A stretch of 64,000 bases of DNA, from contig NZ_OZ241356.1 of NCBI RefSeq assembly GCF_965200405.1, positions 248,001 to 312,000 of the forward strand, written 5' to 3'. Made by a program: the position numbers and the translations under genes. Shown here one piece after another: positions 1-8,388 of the stretch. The notes beneath the pieces were generated by a model. The model did not search any database. It saw only the letters and a program-made list of their open reading frames with translations, and was not told where the DNA came from. This stretch comes from Glacieibacterium sp965200405 (GTDB taxonomy: Bacteria; Pseudomonadota; Alphaproteobacteria; Sphingomonadales; Sphingomonadaceae). Within the stretch, counting starts at the first letter, position 1, and the number at the start of each line of letters is the position of its first letter.

Positions 1-1104
1 AAGGAGGATTTCCTCTCCTGGCACCGCGCCCTGGCCAAGCAAGGCTGGGCCGGCATCGCCTGGCCCAAGGAATATGGCGGCACCGGCTGGACCAGCGTGC
101 AGCGCTTCATCTTCGCGGAGGAGAGCGCCCGCGCCGACGCGATGCGGCTGCTGCCGTTCGGCCTCAACATGGTCGCGCCCGTCATCATGGCGTTCGGCAG
201 TCCCGAGCAAAAGGCGCAGCACCTGCCCGGCATCCTGTCGGGCGAAGTGTGGTGGTGCCAGGGCTATTCCGAGCCGGGCGCCGGGTCGGACCTCGCCAAC
301 CTACGCACCAAGGCGGAGCGCTTCACCGGCGACGACGGCAAGGAATATTATAAGGTCAACGGCCAGAAGACCTGGACGACGCTGGCCCAGCACGCCGACT
401 GGGGCTTCTTCCTGGTCCGCACCGATCCGACCGTGAAGCCGCAGGAGGGCATCAGCTTCCTGCTCATCGACATGAAGACGCCGGGCATCACCGTCCGCCC
501 GATCATCACGCTGGGCGGCGAGCATGAGGTCAACGAGGTCTGGCTGGAGGACGTCATCGTCCCCGTCGAGAACCGCGTCTTCCACGAGAACAAGGGCTGG
601 ACCTGCGCCAAGTTCCTGCTGGCGCACGAGCGGACCGGGATCGCCGGCGTCGCTGCCTCCAAGCGCGGCGTCGAGCGGATCAAGACCATCGCCCGCGCCG
701 AAGTCGACAGCTTCGGCACCGAAAGCGCGCCGCTGATGTCCAATCCGTTTTTCAAGCGCAAGGTCGCCGAACTGGAGGTCGACCTGACCGCGCTCGAGTT
801 CACCGAGCTGCGGACGCTGGCCGGCGAGTCATCCGGCAAAGGCCCAGGGCCTGAGTCCTCGCTCCTCAAGATCAAGGGTACCGAGATCCAGCAGCGCATC
901 ACCGAACTGGCGCTGGAAGCGGTCGGCCATTACGGCGCACCCTATTTCCGCGGCTTCGGCGAGGGCGACAACGAGCATCCGATCGGGCCGGATTATGCCC
1001 ACCGCGCTGCGCCGACCTATTTCAACATGCGCAAGACGTCGATCTACGGCGGCTCGAACGAGATCCAGCGCAACATCATCGCGAAGATGGTGCTGGGGCT
1101 CTGA
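1..1104 (+). CDS. Acyl-CoA dehydrogenase, 5' end cut by window
   Basis: The reading frame is open from base 1, so the gene begins upstream; 367 residues are visible of a family usually near 380-400. Acyl-CoA dehydrogenases are FAD flavoenzymes that introduce the alpha,beta double bond in acyl-CoA and pass electrons to ETF. Visible family features are the central YSEPGAGSDLANL segment that contacts FAD and substrate, the WTT strand that follows it, and the C-terminal YGGSNEIQRNIIAK segment. The Glu in GGSNE sits where many members carry the catalytic base. A second, different family member follows on the same strand after a 115-base spacer holding an inverted repeat. The substrate cannot be told from sequence. 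Confidence 0.93.
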   Translation, partial: KEDFLSWHRALAKQGWAGIAWPKEYGGTGWTSVQRFIFAEESARADAMRLLPFGLNMVAPVIMAFGSPEQKAQHLPGILSGEVWWCQGYSEPGAGSDLANLRTKAERFTGDDGKEYYKVNGQKTWTTLAQHADWGFFLVRTDPTVKPQEGISFLLIDMKTPGITVRPIITLGGEHEVNEVWLEDVIVPVENRVFHENKGWTCAKFLLAHERTGIAGVAASKRGVERIKTIARAEVDSFGTESAPLMSNPFFKRKVAELEVDLTALEFTELRTLAGESSGKGPGPESSLLKIKGTEIQQRITELALEAVGHYGAPYFRGFGEGDNEHPIGPDYAHRAAPTYFNMRKTSIYGGSNEIQRNIIAKMVLGL

Positions 1105-1116
1105 TTTAATTCCTCC

Positions 1117-1191
1117 CGTCATCCCGGCGCAGGCTGGGACCTATCAAGCCGGGATTTCGCCTGATCGGTCCCTCACTGCGCCGGGATGACG
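1117..1191. repeat. Intergenic inverted repeat, 16-bp perfect arms
   Basis: The arms at 1117-1132 and 1176-1191 are exact reverse complements, beginning CGTCATCCCGGC, and enclose 43 bases. The element lies between the two acyl-CoA dehydrogenase genes. CGTCATCCCGG palindromes are a common type of dispersed intergenic repeat in alphaproteobacteria (recalled family knowledge). It could fold in mRNA and separate the expression of the two genes, but there is no T-run to make it a classical terminator. Confidence 0.75.
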
Positions 1192-1219
1192 AACCATAAC
1201 AAGACCTTGGGGATCGACC

Positions 1220-2353
1220 ATGGATTTCAACTATTCCGACGAGCAGACGATGGTGCGCGACTCCGTCGCCCGCTATCTCGCCGATACCTATAGCTTCGAC
1301 GCGCGCATGCAGACGGTGAACGGCGACCTCGGCTGGAACCCGGCCGTATGGAAGGCCTTTGCCGAGGAGCTCGGCATTCTCGGCGCCTCGTTCAGCGAGG
1401 AGCATGGCGGCCTCGGCGGCGGTGCGATCGACAACATGGTCATCATGGAGGAGATCGGCAAAGCGCTGGTCATCGAGCCGTACCTGTCGACCGTCGTCAT
1501 CGGCGGCGGCTTCCTAAAGGCCGCCGGTGGCGCCATCGCCGGCGAGGTCATCCCCAAGATCATCGACGGCAGCGCGATCATCGCCTTCGCCTATGCCGAG
1601 CCGCAGGGCCGCTACAACCTCGCCGACCTGCGCACCAGCGCCCGCAAGGACGGCGATGGCTTCATCATCAACGGCCACAAGGCCGTGGTTCGCGATGCGC
1701 CGTTCGCGACGCACTATATCGTCACCGCGCGCACCGCCGGCGGCCAGCGCGACAGCGACGGCGTCTCGGTGTTCCTGATCCCCGCCAACAGCGCCGGCAT
1801 CACGCGCCGCGACTATCCGACCGTCGACGGCGCCCGCGCTGCCGAAGTCTATTTCGAGAACGTTCGCGCCGATGCGGGAACGCTACTCGGAGCCGAGGGC
1901 GCCGGCCTGCCGCTGGTCGAGCAGGTCGTCGACGAGGCCATCGCCGCGCTCGCGGCTGAAGCCTCGGGCGTCACCCGCCGCCTCCACGCCGACACGCTCG
2001 ACTACGCTCGCCAGCGCAAGCAGTTCGGCCGGCCGATCGCCGACTTCCAGGTCCTGCAGCACCGCATGGTCGACATGTTCATGGAGGTCGAGCAGGCCGT
2101 ATCGATGACCTTGATGACCACCCTCAACCTTGGCGAGGATGCCGACAAGCGTGCCAAGGCCGCGTCCTCCGCCAAGATCAAGATCGCCCGCGTCTGCCGG
2201 TTCGTCGGCCAGAACGCGGTCCAGATCCACGGTGGCATCGGCATTTCGAACGAGCTGGCGGTCGGCCATTATTTCAAGCGCGCGACGATGATCGAGGGCC
2301 AGTTCGGCGATGCCGACTATCATCTGCAGCGCTACGAAAGCCTGATGGACTGA
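1220..2353 (+). CDS. Acyl-CoA dehydrogenase family protein, second subunit or paralogue
   Basis: 377 residues; ATG preceded by TTGGGGATCGACC, which holds a purine-rich ribosome binding site. The fold follows the family: an N-terminal helical domain starting MDFNYSDEQ, a beta domain around residues 120-230, and a C-terminal helical domain with ARQRKQFGRPI and QIHGGIGISNE. The last helix reads MIEGQFGDADYHLQRY, so the usual YGGSNEIQR-type segment with its Glu is absent. Some adjacent dehydrogenase pairs, such as steroid side-chain ChsE1/ChsE2, form heteromers in which only one subunit keeps a full active site. A partnership with the upstream gene is therefore plausible but inferred. It is convergent with the next gene with a 1-base gap. 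Confidence 0.9.
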   Translation: MDFNYSDEQTMVRDSVARYLADTYSFDARMQTVNGDLGWNPAVWKAFAEELGILGASFSEEHGGLGGGAIDNMVIMEEIGKALVIEPYLSTVVIGGGFLKAAGGAIAGEVIPKIIDGSAIIAFAYAEPQGRYNLADLRTSARKDGDGFIINGHKAVVRDAPFATHYIVTARTAGGQRDSDGVSVFLIPANSAGITRRDYPTVDGARAAEVYFENVRADAGTLLGAEGAGLPLVEQVVDEAIAALAAEASGVTRRLHADTLDYARQRKQFGRPIADFQVLQHRMVDMFMEVEQAVSMTLMTTLNLGEDADKRAKAASSAKIKIARVCRFVGQNAVQIHGGIGISNELAVGHYFKRATMIEGQFGDADYHLQRYESLMD

Positions 2354-2354
2354 C

Positions 2355-2726
2355 CTATACCCGGTAGTGGTCGGCGACCCGGTCGAGGGCGAGGCACAGC
2401 ACCAGCTTGCCCGCTCGCGCCGGCCACGACAGAGCGCGCTCGGCGGTTTCCAACCCCTCGCCCATGCAGACGACGCGCCACAGCACATCGGACAAGCCGG
2501 GACCCGCTGCCGCGACCGCGCCGTCGAAGCGTTCGCGCGCCTGCAACCGCGCCATCGTCGGATCGAGCCCGGCCGGAGCGGCGCGCGCGCCCTTTGCCGA
2601 TGTCGACGGCTGCCAGTTCATCGTCACCGAAGGCATCGTCCCGGCCCGCATGAAGTCGCCGCGCAGTCGCTCACCCGCCTCGAACTGGCGCGCCGTGACC
2701 ATGCCGCGACGCGCCAGCCAGGCCAT
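2355..2726 (-). CDS. DUF6456 domain protein
   Basis: 123 residues, recognised by the segment ARRGMVTARQFEAGERLRGDF and a C-terminal part ending in DVLWRVVCMGEGLETAE. These are typical of DUF6456 proteins in alphaproteobacteria, whose function is unknown; the helical pattern may suggest a DNA- or RNA-binding role, but that is a guess. The frame is closed by a stop shortly upstream (about 2781), so only a short N-terminal extension is possible. I chose the first ATG; no strong ribosome binding site is visible. It is convergent with the upstream acyl-CoA dehydrogenase. Confidence 0.7.
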   Translation of the reverse strand: MAWLARRGMVTARQFEAGERLRGDFMRAGTMPSVTMNWQPSTSAKGARAAPAGLDPTMARLQARERFDGAVAAAGPGLSDVLWRVVCMGEGLETAERALSWPARAGKLVLCLALDRVADHYRV

Positions 2727-2909
2727 GGCGCCAGCCGACGCGTCGACATCAGTCTGTTTCGTGACGGCAGCGCAACAACATCAGCGACTTGCTTCAGTGG
2801 CAATGCCTTAACCATCGATAACCCTTTTTTTAACTATTCGAAAAGGTCTTGCCACAAACGTTCAACTGTAGGACAGAGGTAACCGTACAGGTTTATTCAA
2901 GGCACATCG

Positions 2910-3473
2910 ATGATCACCCGCATCCGTGAAGTTCGCAAAGCCAAGGGAATGACACTTCACGAAGTCGCTGCCGCCTGTGTTCCACCGACCACCGCCCAGA
3001 CCATCGGTCGCCTCGAGACCGGCATGCGGACCGTCTCGGTCGGCTGGCTCAACCGGATCGCCAAGGCGCTGGGCGTCGAAGCCGCGACCCTGGTCACCCT
3101 GCCCGACCGCGTCGATGTCCCCGTGTCCGCGGTGTACGCCGCCGAGGGTCCGGTCGCGCCGCGCAAGGCCGCGACGTTGCTGGCCCCCGCTCCCGCCGGC
3201 GAGGCCGTCGGCGTGTCGTTCGAGGTCGCCGTCGGTGACTACCGCGCCGGCGATGCGCTGTGGCTAGACAAGCTGGAGCCGACCGACTTCAACCGCGCCG
3301 TCAACCGTGACGTGCTCGCGCCGCGCTCGGGTGGCCGCTTCGTCTTCGGGCGCCTCGCGGCAATCGAGGGTGGCAAGCTGCAGATCCTGCCGACCGCAGC
3401 CGGCGCCCGCCAGGTCGTCGTCGGCGACGCCGCTTGGCTCGCCGTTGCCCGGACCCTCATCCGCGCGCTGTAA
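2910..3473 (+). CDS. XRE-family transcriptional regulator with LexA-like C-terminal domain
   Basis: 187 residues. Residues 1-65 form a Cro/C1-type helix-turn-helix (RIREVRKAKGMTLHEVA, then TIGRLETG and NRIAKALGV). The C-terminal 110 residues are beta-rich (VGDYRAGDALWLDK, GRFVFGRL) and resemble the S24/LexA peptidase fold without an evident Ser-Lys dyad, so autocleavage is not expected. AAGGCAC lies just upstream of the ATG. YaiI-type DUF188 follows after a 10-base gap, probably in the same transcript. Its target genes are unknown. Confidence 0.85.
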   Translation: MITRIREVRKAKGMTLHEVAAACVPPTTAQTIGRLETGMRTVSVGWLNRIAKALGVEAATLVTLPDRVDVPVSAVYAAEGPVAPRKAATLLAPAPAGEAVGVSFEVAVGDYRAGDALWLDKLEPTDFNRAVNRDVLAPRSGGRFVFGRLAAIEGGKLQILPTAAGARQVVVGDAAWLAVARTLIRAL

Positions 3474-3483
3474 AGCCGCCGTC

Positions 3484-3936
3484 ATGGACCTGACGATCTT
3501 CGTCGATGCCGACGCCTGCCCGGTCAAGGACGAGATCTACCGGGTCGCGGGCCGCCACGCGGTGCCGGTCAAGGTGGTCGCCAACAACTGGTTTCGCGTC
3601 CCCGTCGGCCCGTTGGTCGAGCAGATCGTCGTGGCCGACAGCTTCGACGCCGCCGACGACTGGATCGCGGAGCGTGCCGGCCCGGCCAGAATCGTCGTCA
3701 CCGGCGACATCCTACTCGCCGACCGCTGCGTCAAGCTGGGCGCCACCGTGCTGGGCCACACCGGCAAGCCGTTCACCCCTGCCTCGATCGGCAATGCCGT
3801 CGCCTCCCGCGCGCTGGCCGAGCATCGCCGCGCCATGGGCGAGGATCGCGGCGGCCCGGCGCCGTTCGTCGCTGCCGATCGCTCGCGCTTCCTGTCCGCA
3901 CTCGACGCCGCGCTGGTCAGGCTCAAGCGCGGCTGA
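3484..3936 (+). CDS. YaiI/YqxD family (DUF188, UPF0178) protein
   Basis: 150 residues. The start is set by the conserved N-terminus MDLTIFVDADACPVK. The DADACPVK motif, the middle VADSFDAADDWIAE, and GDILLADRC with the later RRAMGEDRGGPAPF are hallmarks of this family, which has a PIN-like fold and unassigned activity. The frame stays open further upstream, but that part overlaps the preceding XRE gene and has no family similarity. It is probably co-transcribed with the XRE regulator. Confidence 0.92.
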   Translation: MDLTIFVDADACPVKDEIYRVAGRHAVPVKVVANNWFRVPVGPLVEQIVVADSFDAADDWIAERAGPARIVVTGDILLADRCVKLGATVLGHTGKPFTPASIGNAVASRALAEHRRAMGEDRGGPAPFVAADRSRFLSALDAALVRLKRG

Positions 3937-3975
3937 GCCCTTGCATCGCTGTGAGGCGGGCGCGACACTGGCGCG

Positions 3976-4815
3976 ATGATCATCCTCGCCGCACTGCTCG
4001 CCGCCGCCACCCCGGCCACCGTCGCCGGCATCGAGAAGGACGCCCCACCCACCGCGTGGCGCGCCATTCCGCCCGAGAATCTGATGCTGGTCAACACGCC
4101 CAAGGGCAATGTCGTGATCGAGCTGGCGCCCGGCTTTGCGCCCCGTCACGTCGCCGCCATCCGCGCGCTGGTCGCGAGCCACCGCTTCGACGGCGGCGCG
4201 ATTATCCGCGTCCAGGACAATTACGTCGTGCAATGGGCGATCAAGGGCAGCGACGGCAAGACCGGCACCGGCCCCAAACTGCCGCCGGAATACGAGCGTC
4301 CGGCCGAGGGCCACGCCTTCACGCCCCTGCCCTACCCCGACCCCTATGGCCGTGCCGGGTTCAGCGAAGGCTGGCAGGCCGCAATGGATGGCGACAAGCA
4401 ATGGCTGGTGCATTGCTATGGAATGGTCGGCGTCGGCCGTAACCTGGCGCCCGACAATGGCGACGGCAGTGAGCTATATGCAGTGATCGGCCAGGCGCCG
4501 CGGCATCTCGATCGCAACATCGCGCTGGTCGGACGGGTGATCGAGAATATCGAGGCCTGGAGCGCACTGCCGCGGGGCAGCGAGGCGATGGGCTTCTACA
4601 AGACCGATCCGGAGAAGGTGGCGCTGACTTCCGTTCGGCTGGCGTCCGACCTGCCGGCGGCATCGCGGCCGCGGTTCGAGGTCATGGATACCGGCAGTGC
4701 CAGCTTTCGGGCGCTGATCGAGGCACGCGCCAACCGCCGCGAGGAGTTCTTCAACCGCCCCGCCGGCGGTGTCGACATCTGTAACGTCAAGATCCCGGTT
4801 CGCCGCCAGCCCTAG
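3976..4815 (+). CDS. Secreted cyclophilin-type peptidyl-prolyl cis-trans isomerase
   Basis: 279 residues with an N-terminal hydrophobic stretch (MIILAALLAAATPATVAG) consistent with export to the periplasm. The cyclophilin core begins around residue 38 (NTPKGNVVIEL) and includes FDGGAIIRVQDNYVVQWA, equivalent to the F-R-x-x-x-F/QxGD region of the family. The catalytic Arg is visible as IIRVQ. The family catalyses proline isomerisation in protein folding. The domain is interrupted by insertions and the total length exceeds that of a minimal cyclophilin of about 165 residues. The gene is free-standing. Confidence 0.85.
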   Translation: MIILAALLAAATPATVAGIEKDAPPTAWRAIPPENLMLVNTPKGNVVIELAPGFAPRHVAAIRALVASHRFDGGAIIRVQDNYVVQWAIKGSDGKTGTGPKLPPEYERPAEGHAFTPLPYPDPYGRAGFSEGWQAAMDGDKQWLVHCYGMVGVGRNLAPDNGDGSELYAVIGQAPRHLDRNIALVGRVIENIEAWSALPRGSEAMGFYKTDPEKVALTSVRLASDLPAASRPRFEVMDTGSASFRALIEARANRREEFFNRPAGGVDICNVKIPVRRQP

Positions 4816-4833
4816 GCCAGCGGACAGGACAAC

Positions 4834-4944
4834 CTAGCTCGGCTTGACGGTGCCCTTGCTCGACGGGTTGGCCGCGATCGTCTTGACCTTGGCCTTTTTG
4901 GGCTTGCGCGTTTCCTTGCTGCCGCGTTGTTCGCCGCTCGCCAT
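4834..4944 (-). CDS. Small basic protein, 36 residues
   Basis: A very short ORF beginning MASGEQRGSKETRKPKK and ending SKGTVKPS. It has about ten Lys/Arg, no hydrophobic segment and no Cys. Sphingomonads commonly carry a short lysine-rich protein of this style annotated as hypothetical, which is why I report it (recalled, not searched). It lies downstream of the SWIB gene on the same strand, separated by a hairpin, and could be a nucleic-acid-associated peptide. Confidence 0.6.
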   Translation of the reverse strand: MASGEQRGSKETRKPKKAKVKTIAANPSSKGTVKPS

Positions 4945-4991
4945 GTGATCGCCTTTCAAAAATTGGGATCGTCCCGGGAAGCCGGAACGAT

Positions 4992-5031
4992 CGACGGTGC
5001 GGCCCTGCAAGGTTGCAGCGCCGCACCGTCG
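4992..5031 (-). terminator. Strong hairpin downstream of the SWIB gene
   Basis: Arms 4992-5003 and 5020-5031 are perfect 12-bp reverse complements, CGACGGTGCGGC on the left. A second inner pairing (CTGCAA at 5005-5010 with TTGCAG at 5013-5018) nearly continues the stem. It begins 10 bases after the SWIB stop on the minus strand. There is no clear T-run, so it may act as a transcript 3' end or stabiliser. Confidence 0.5.
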
Positions 5032-5040
5032 CCGTAGACC

Positions 5041-5430
5041 CTACTTCAGGTGCTGGGCGAGATACTTGTTCATCTCGAACATCGTGCACTTGTCACGACC
5101 GAAGACCTTCTTCAGCGCCGCGTCGGCAAGGATTTCACGCTTGTCGGCTGGATTCTGGAGATTGTGCTTGCGGATATATTCCCACACCTTGCTGACCACC
5201 TGGCCGCGAGCGTGCATGCCGGGACCGACGATCGCTGCGAGTTCCGGTGACGGGGTCAGCGGCTTCTGCAAAGCGTCCATCTTGCGCGGCGGCGCATTCG
5301 GATCCTTGTCCTTCTTGGCGGCAGGCGCCTTCTTGGCGGCTGGAGCCTTCTTCGCTGCCGGTGCCTTGGCAGCAGGTGCCTTCTTCTCGGTCTTAGCTTC
5401 GTCGTCGCCCTTCTTGGGTGGTGATGCCAT
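5041..5430 (-). CDS. SWIB/MDM2 domain protein with Ala/Lys-rich tail
   Basis: 129 residues. Residues about 1-45 are a low-complexity tail with repeats of the APAAKK type, resembling histone H1-like or HU-tail sequences. Residues about 55-129 form a SWIB domain (KPLTPSPELAAIVG, SKVWEYIRKHNLQNP, VFGRDKCTMFEMNKYL). The start is set at the ATG preceded by GGGGAGCAACT; an upstream in-frame start would add five residues without a better site. SWIB proteins in eukaryotes act in chromatin remodelling, while bacterial ones are linked to chromosome topology. Here a DNA-compaction role is inferred from the basic tail. Confidence 0.88.
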   Translation of the reverse strand: MASPPKKGDDEAKTEKKAPAAKAPAAKKAPAAKKAPAAKKDKDPNAPPRKMDALQKPLTPSPELAAIVGPGMHARGQVVSKVWEYIRKHNLQNPADKREILADAALKKVFGRDKCTMFEMNKYLAQHLK

Positions 5431-5617
5431 AGTTGCTCCCCTCACTTCGTTCGGAACACAGTCGCTATGGGCCGACAGTGGCGCTGCGCCGTCCGGGTCT
5501 CGACCTTAACGCAAGTCGGGCAGCGTGCAACCGGGACAAGCCTCCATCGAAGGAGGATTTGCTCATTTCATGGCTTTTTCTGAACACGTCGGCAGTCTTT
5601 TGCCTGTACCACCGACT

Positions 5618-8080
5618 TTAGAAGACCCGCTTGGCGCGAACGAGCCAGGTGCGCGGCGGATTCAGGTAGCTGTAATTTGCCACCGTCGACTGGACGTAAG
5701 CTTTGTCGAAGCAGTTCTGGCACTCGACCGCGACCGTCCAGTTGCCGTCGTCGGTGCGCATCGAAAGGCCGCCGTCGACCTGCCAGAACGACTTGACCAG
5801 CGAGCCGGAGATGAAGTCGCCGCCGAACGGATTGGCCGCATAGACCGCGCCCGACCCGCTGGTGACCGAGCCGGTGAACAGGCTGTTGTTCGCTGTGCCG
5901 ACTTCCGACTTCGAACGGTACATCACCGTCGCCGAGGGCTGCAGGACGATGCCGGCAGGCGGGATGGCGTAGTCATAGCTCGCCCCGGCAGCGAGGCTGA
6001 GCTTCGGCGTCCGCACCGGCCGCGCGATGTTGCCGTTCGCATCGACGATCCCGACGGCGCAGTCGGGCGCGTTGCCAAGGCCCGTCGGTGCCAGCGGCAC
6101 CCGGCGCGCCGCCAACTGGGCGCTACAGTCGAGCTGCTGCTGGCGCACCGACTTCAGGCCATAGGCATCGGCCCCCAAGCCGTCGCCGATCTTATAGCGC
6201 GCATCCTGATAACCGGCCTGGGCGTGCAGGGTCAGGCCCTTCACCGGCATCGTGACGATCTCGATCTCGGCACCCTTGTTGCGGAAACCGACGTCGCGCG
6301 TCGCATAGCCGATACCGCCGGTCGTCGGGTCGACGCTCGCCGAGGCGACCTGGAGATTGTTCGTATCGAGGTAGAAGCCGGTCAGATTGACCCGCAGCCG
6401 GTCGTCGAGGAAGTGCGTCTTGACGCCTCCCTCATAGGTCCAGACCTTCTCCGTGCCGAACGGCGTCAGGCCGGCAGCGGTGGTGGCGCGGCCGTTCCAG
6501 CCGCCGGCGGTGTAGCCGCGCGTCGCACTGGCGAACAGGCTGATGTCGTCGGTCGCCTTGAAGCTGGCGGAGGCGCTCGGCGTCCAGATCTTGTCGTGCT
6601 GCCGGTTCGGAATCAGCCCGAGGTTGCCGTCGGCCAGGCATGGCGCGGCGCCGCAAGTGGCGCGGTTGTCGACGATCGAGAATTTGCGCGTCTCGTCGGT
6701 ATAGCGCACGCCGCCGGTCAGCCGGATGCGCTCGCCGAGATTGGCGCCGAGCTGGACATAGCCGGCCTTGGCGTTGGTCGAGGTCCGGATGGTGCGGTCG
6801 GCGAGAACGGCGGAGGCGCTTGTGGCCCCGGTGCCGCTGCTGAGTATGTCGGCGAAGTCGGTGGTGTCGCCCTCGTGATAATAGGAGCCGCCGACGACGT
6901 AATCGAGCGTCTCGCCGAACAGCTTGCCGCCCAGCTTGACCTCCTGGCTGAACTGGCTGTGATCGCTGTCGTTGAGGATGGTGTAGCCGCCGCGCGCATA
7001 GCCCTGCACGGCCGGCACCGGGTTGGCGACCGTCGGCAGGGCGCGGCCGTCGGCGAAGTCGATCGCATAGCGCTGCGTCTGCTTGGCGCCGCCGGTGATC
7101 AGGCTGAGCAGCGCGCCGCCGAAATCATAGTCGATCTGCGAGGTGTAGAGCTGGGTCTCAGCCCGGTTGCCAAGGCCGAAATTGCCCTTGCGGCCGCTGA
7201 CCGGGGTCGTCGTGCCGGCGAACAGCGTGCCGATGCCAAGGCCGCTTTCGGGCAGGCCGGTGGTTGCGTAACGCCCCTTGCAGCGGCTGGTATTGGCCGG
7301 ATCGCAGTCGAAGTTCAGGATATTGTCGCTGTTGTCGCGCATGTACGCCGCCGACAGGTTCCAGGTCAGGCGCTCGGTCGGCTTGAACTGCACCGCACCG
7401 CGCAGTCCGGCGCGGTCGCCATCGTTGAGGCGCGCACCCGTCGTGGTATCGCGGACATAGCCCTTGTCGTCGGAATAATAGCCCGAGACCTTGACCGAGA
7501 TGCCGCTGCCGAACGGCACGTCGACCGAGCCGCGGGTTTCCTTGCGACCGAAGCTGCCGTAGCCGCCCTCCAGGAAGCCGGCGAGCTTGTCGCCCGGACG
7601 GGCCAGCGAGATATCGACAGCACCGCCGGACGTGTTGCGACCGAACAGCACACCCTGGGGTCCGCGGCGCACATCGGCCCGGTCGATGTCGAAGAAGCCG
7701 ATGTCGTTGCTGCCCTGCCGGCTCAGGTAGATGCCATCGACGAACGTGCCGACCGGGCTGTTGAAGGTCGACAGCGTCTCGGTGCTGCCGATGCCGCGGA
7801 TATAATAGATGTTGGCCGAGCCGAGCCCGGGATTATGCGCCGACTCGGCGTTCGGCACATAGCGCAGTAGCGGCAGTGCCGTGGTGATATTCCGCTCTTC
7901 CAGCACGTTATGCGGCAGCGCCGTCACCGTTGCGGCGCCGGCCTCGCTGGCGTCGACCGCGGGCAGCTTGTCGCTGGCGAACAGCACGACCGGCTCCTCG
8001 TTCGGCTGGGCCTGGACGATGGCCGGCAGCGCCAGGGCGATCATCGCGGAAGTTGCAAGCAGCGTGCGCAGGTTACTCAT
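5618..8080 (-). CDS. TonB-dependent receptor
   Basis: 820 residues with a signal peptide (MSNLRTLLATSAMIALALPAIVQA). A plug domain occupies about residues 50-165 (RGIGSTETLSTF, VGTFVDGIYLSRQG, VRRGPQGVLFGRNTSGGAVDI). A 22-strand barrel domain follows, ending in the aromatic outer-membrane signature RAKRVF. GGAG precedes the ATG. TonB-dependent receptors import siderophores, vitamins, glycans or other bulky substrates across the outer membrane; nothing here fixes the ligand. The region after the signal peptide lacks the usual IVVTG-type TonB box and reads EEPVVLFASDKLP instead. It stands alone, divergent from the CarD-type gene. Confidence 0.95.
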   Translation of the reverse strand: MSNLRTLLATSAMIALALPAIVQAQPNEEPVVLFASDKLPAVDASEAGAATVTALPHNVLEERNITTALPLLRYVPNAESAHNPGLGSANIYYIRGIGSTETLSTFNSPVGTFVDGIYLSRQGSNDIGFFDIDRADVRRGPQGVLFGRNTSGGAVDISLARPGDKLAGFLEGGYGSFGRKETRGSVDVPFGSGISVKVSGYYSDDKGYVRDTTTGARLNDGDRAGLRGAVQFKPTERLTWNLSAAYMRDNSDNILNFDCDPANTSRCKGRYATTGLPESGLGIGTLFAGTTTPVSGRKGNFGLGNRAETQLYTSQIDYDFGGALLSLITGGAKQTQRYAIDFADGRALPTVANPVPAVQGYARGGYTILNDSDHSQFSQEVKLGGKLFGETLDYVVGGSYYHEGDTTDFADILSSGTGATSASAVLADRTIRTSTNAKAGYVQLGANLGERIRLTGGVRYTDETRKFSIVDNRATCGAAPCLADGNLGLIPNRQHDKIWTPSASASFKATDDISLFASATRGYTAGGWNGRATTAAGLTPFGTEKVWTYEGGVKTHFLDDRLRVNLTGFYLDTNNLQVASASVDPTTGGIGYATRDVGFRNKGAEIEIVTMPVKGLTLHAQAGYQDARYKIGDGLGADAYGLKSVRQQQLDCSAQLAARRVPLAPTGLGNAPDCAVGIVDANGNIARPVRTPKLSLAAGASYDYAIPPAGIVLQPSATVMYRSKSEVGTANNSLFTGSVTSGSGAVYAANPFGGDFISGSLVKSFWQVDGGLSMRTDDGNWTVAVECQNCFDKAYVQSTVANYSYLNPPRTWLVRAKRVF

Positions 8081-8388
8081 GACGGTCTCCGGTCGCCCCG
8101 AACGCAGCGGGGGTGTTCTCCGCCCCTGTGCCGCACTGCGGCGGACAAGTCAGCCGGGAAGTGCGGCCCGGCGGCGATGAGTGTGGAAATAGCGTCATAT
8201 TTATGCTACACACTCCGCGCGTACGCAGTTCGCAAGCAAAATGGCCGCCGTGCCCCCTGTCAGGTACGGCAAAGGTCGATAACGGGTCGCTCCGGCAGGG
8301 ATATGGCAAGGTTGACGATCCGACGCGCCGATGGTGCGCGGCGTTCGATCTATCCCCGACGGGTGCGCTGAACAAGGATAGAAACAAC
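8081..8388. other. 308-base divergent intergenic region
   Basis: It separates the TonB receptor (minus) from the CarD-type gene (plus) and must hold both promoters. AT-rich bases at about 8190-8215 are the likely receptor promoter zone, but no clean -35/-10 pair was found on either strand. The TTGACG at about 8312 is a possible -35 for the regulator without a matching -10 at normal spacing. No RNA gene was recognised. Confidence 0.5.

Noticed and set aside
5525..7870. 781-codon open frame antisense to the first TonB receptor
   Set aside because: It is a mirror of a high-GC coding strand. The product is rich in Asp/Arg/Val/Ala with no domain, while the opposite strand encodes a clear receptor.
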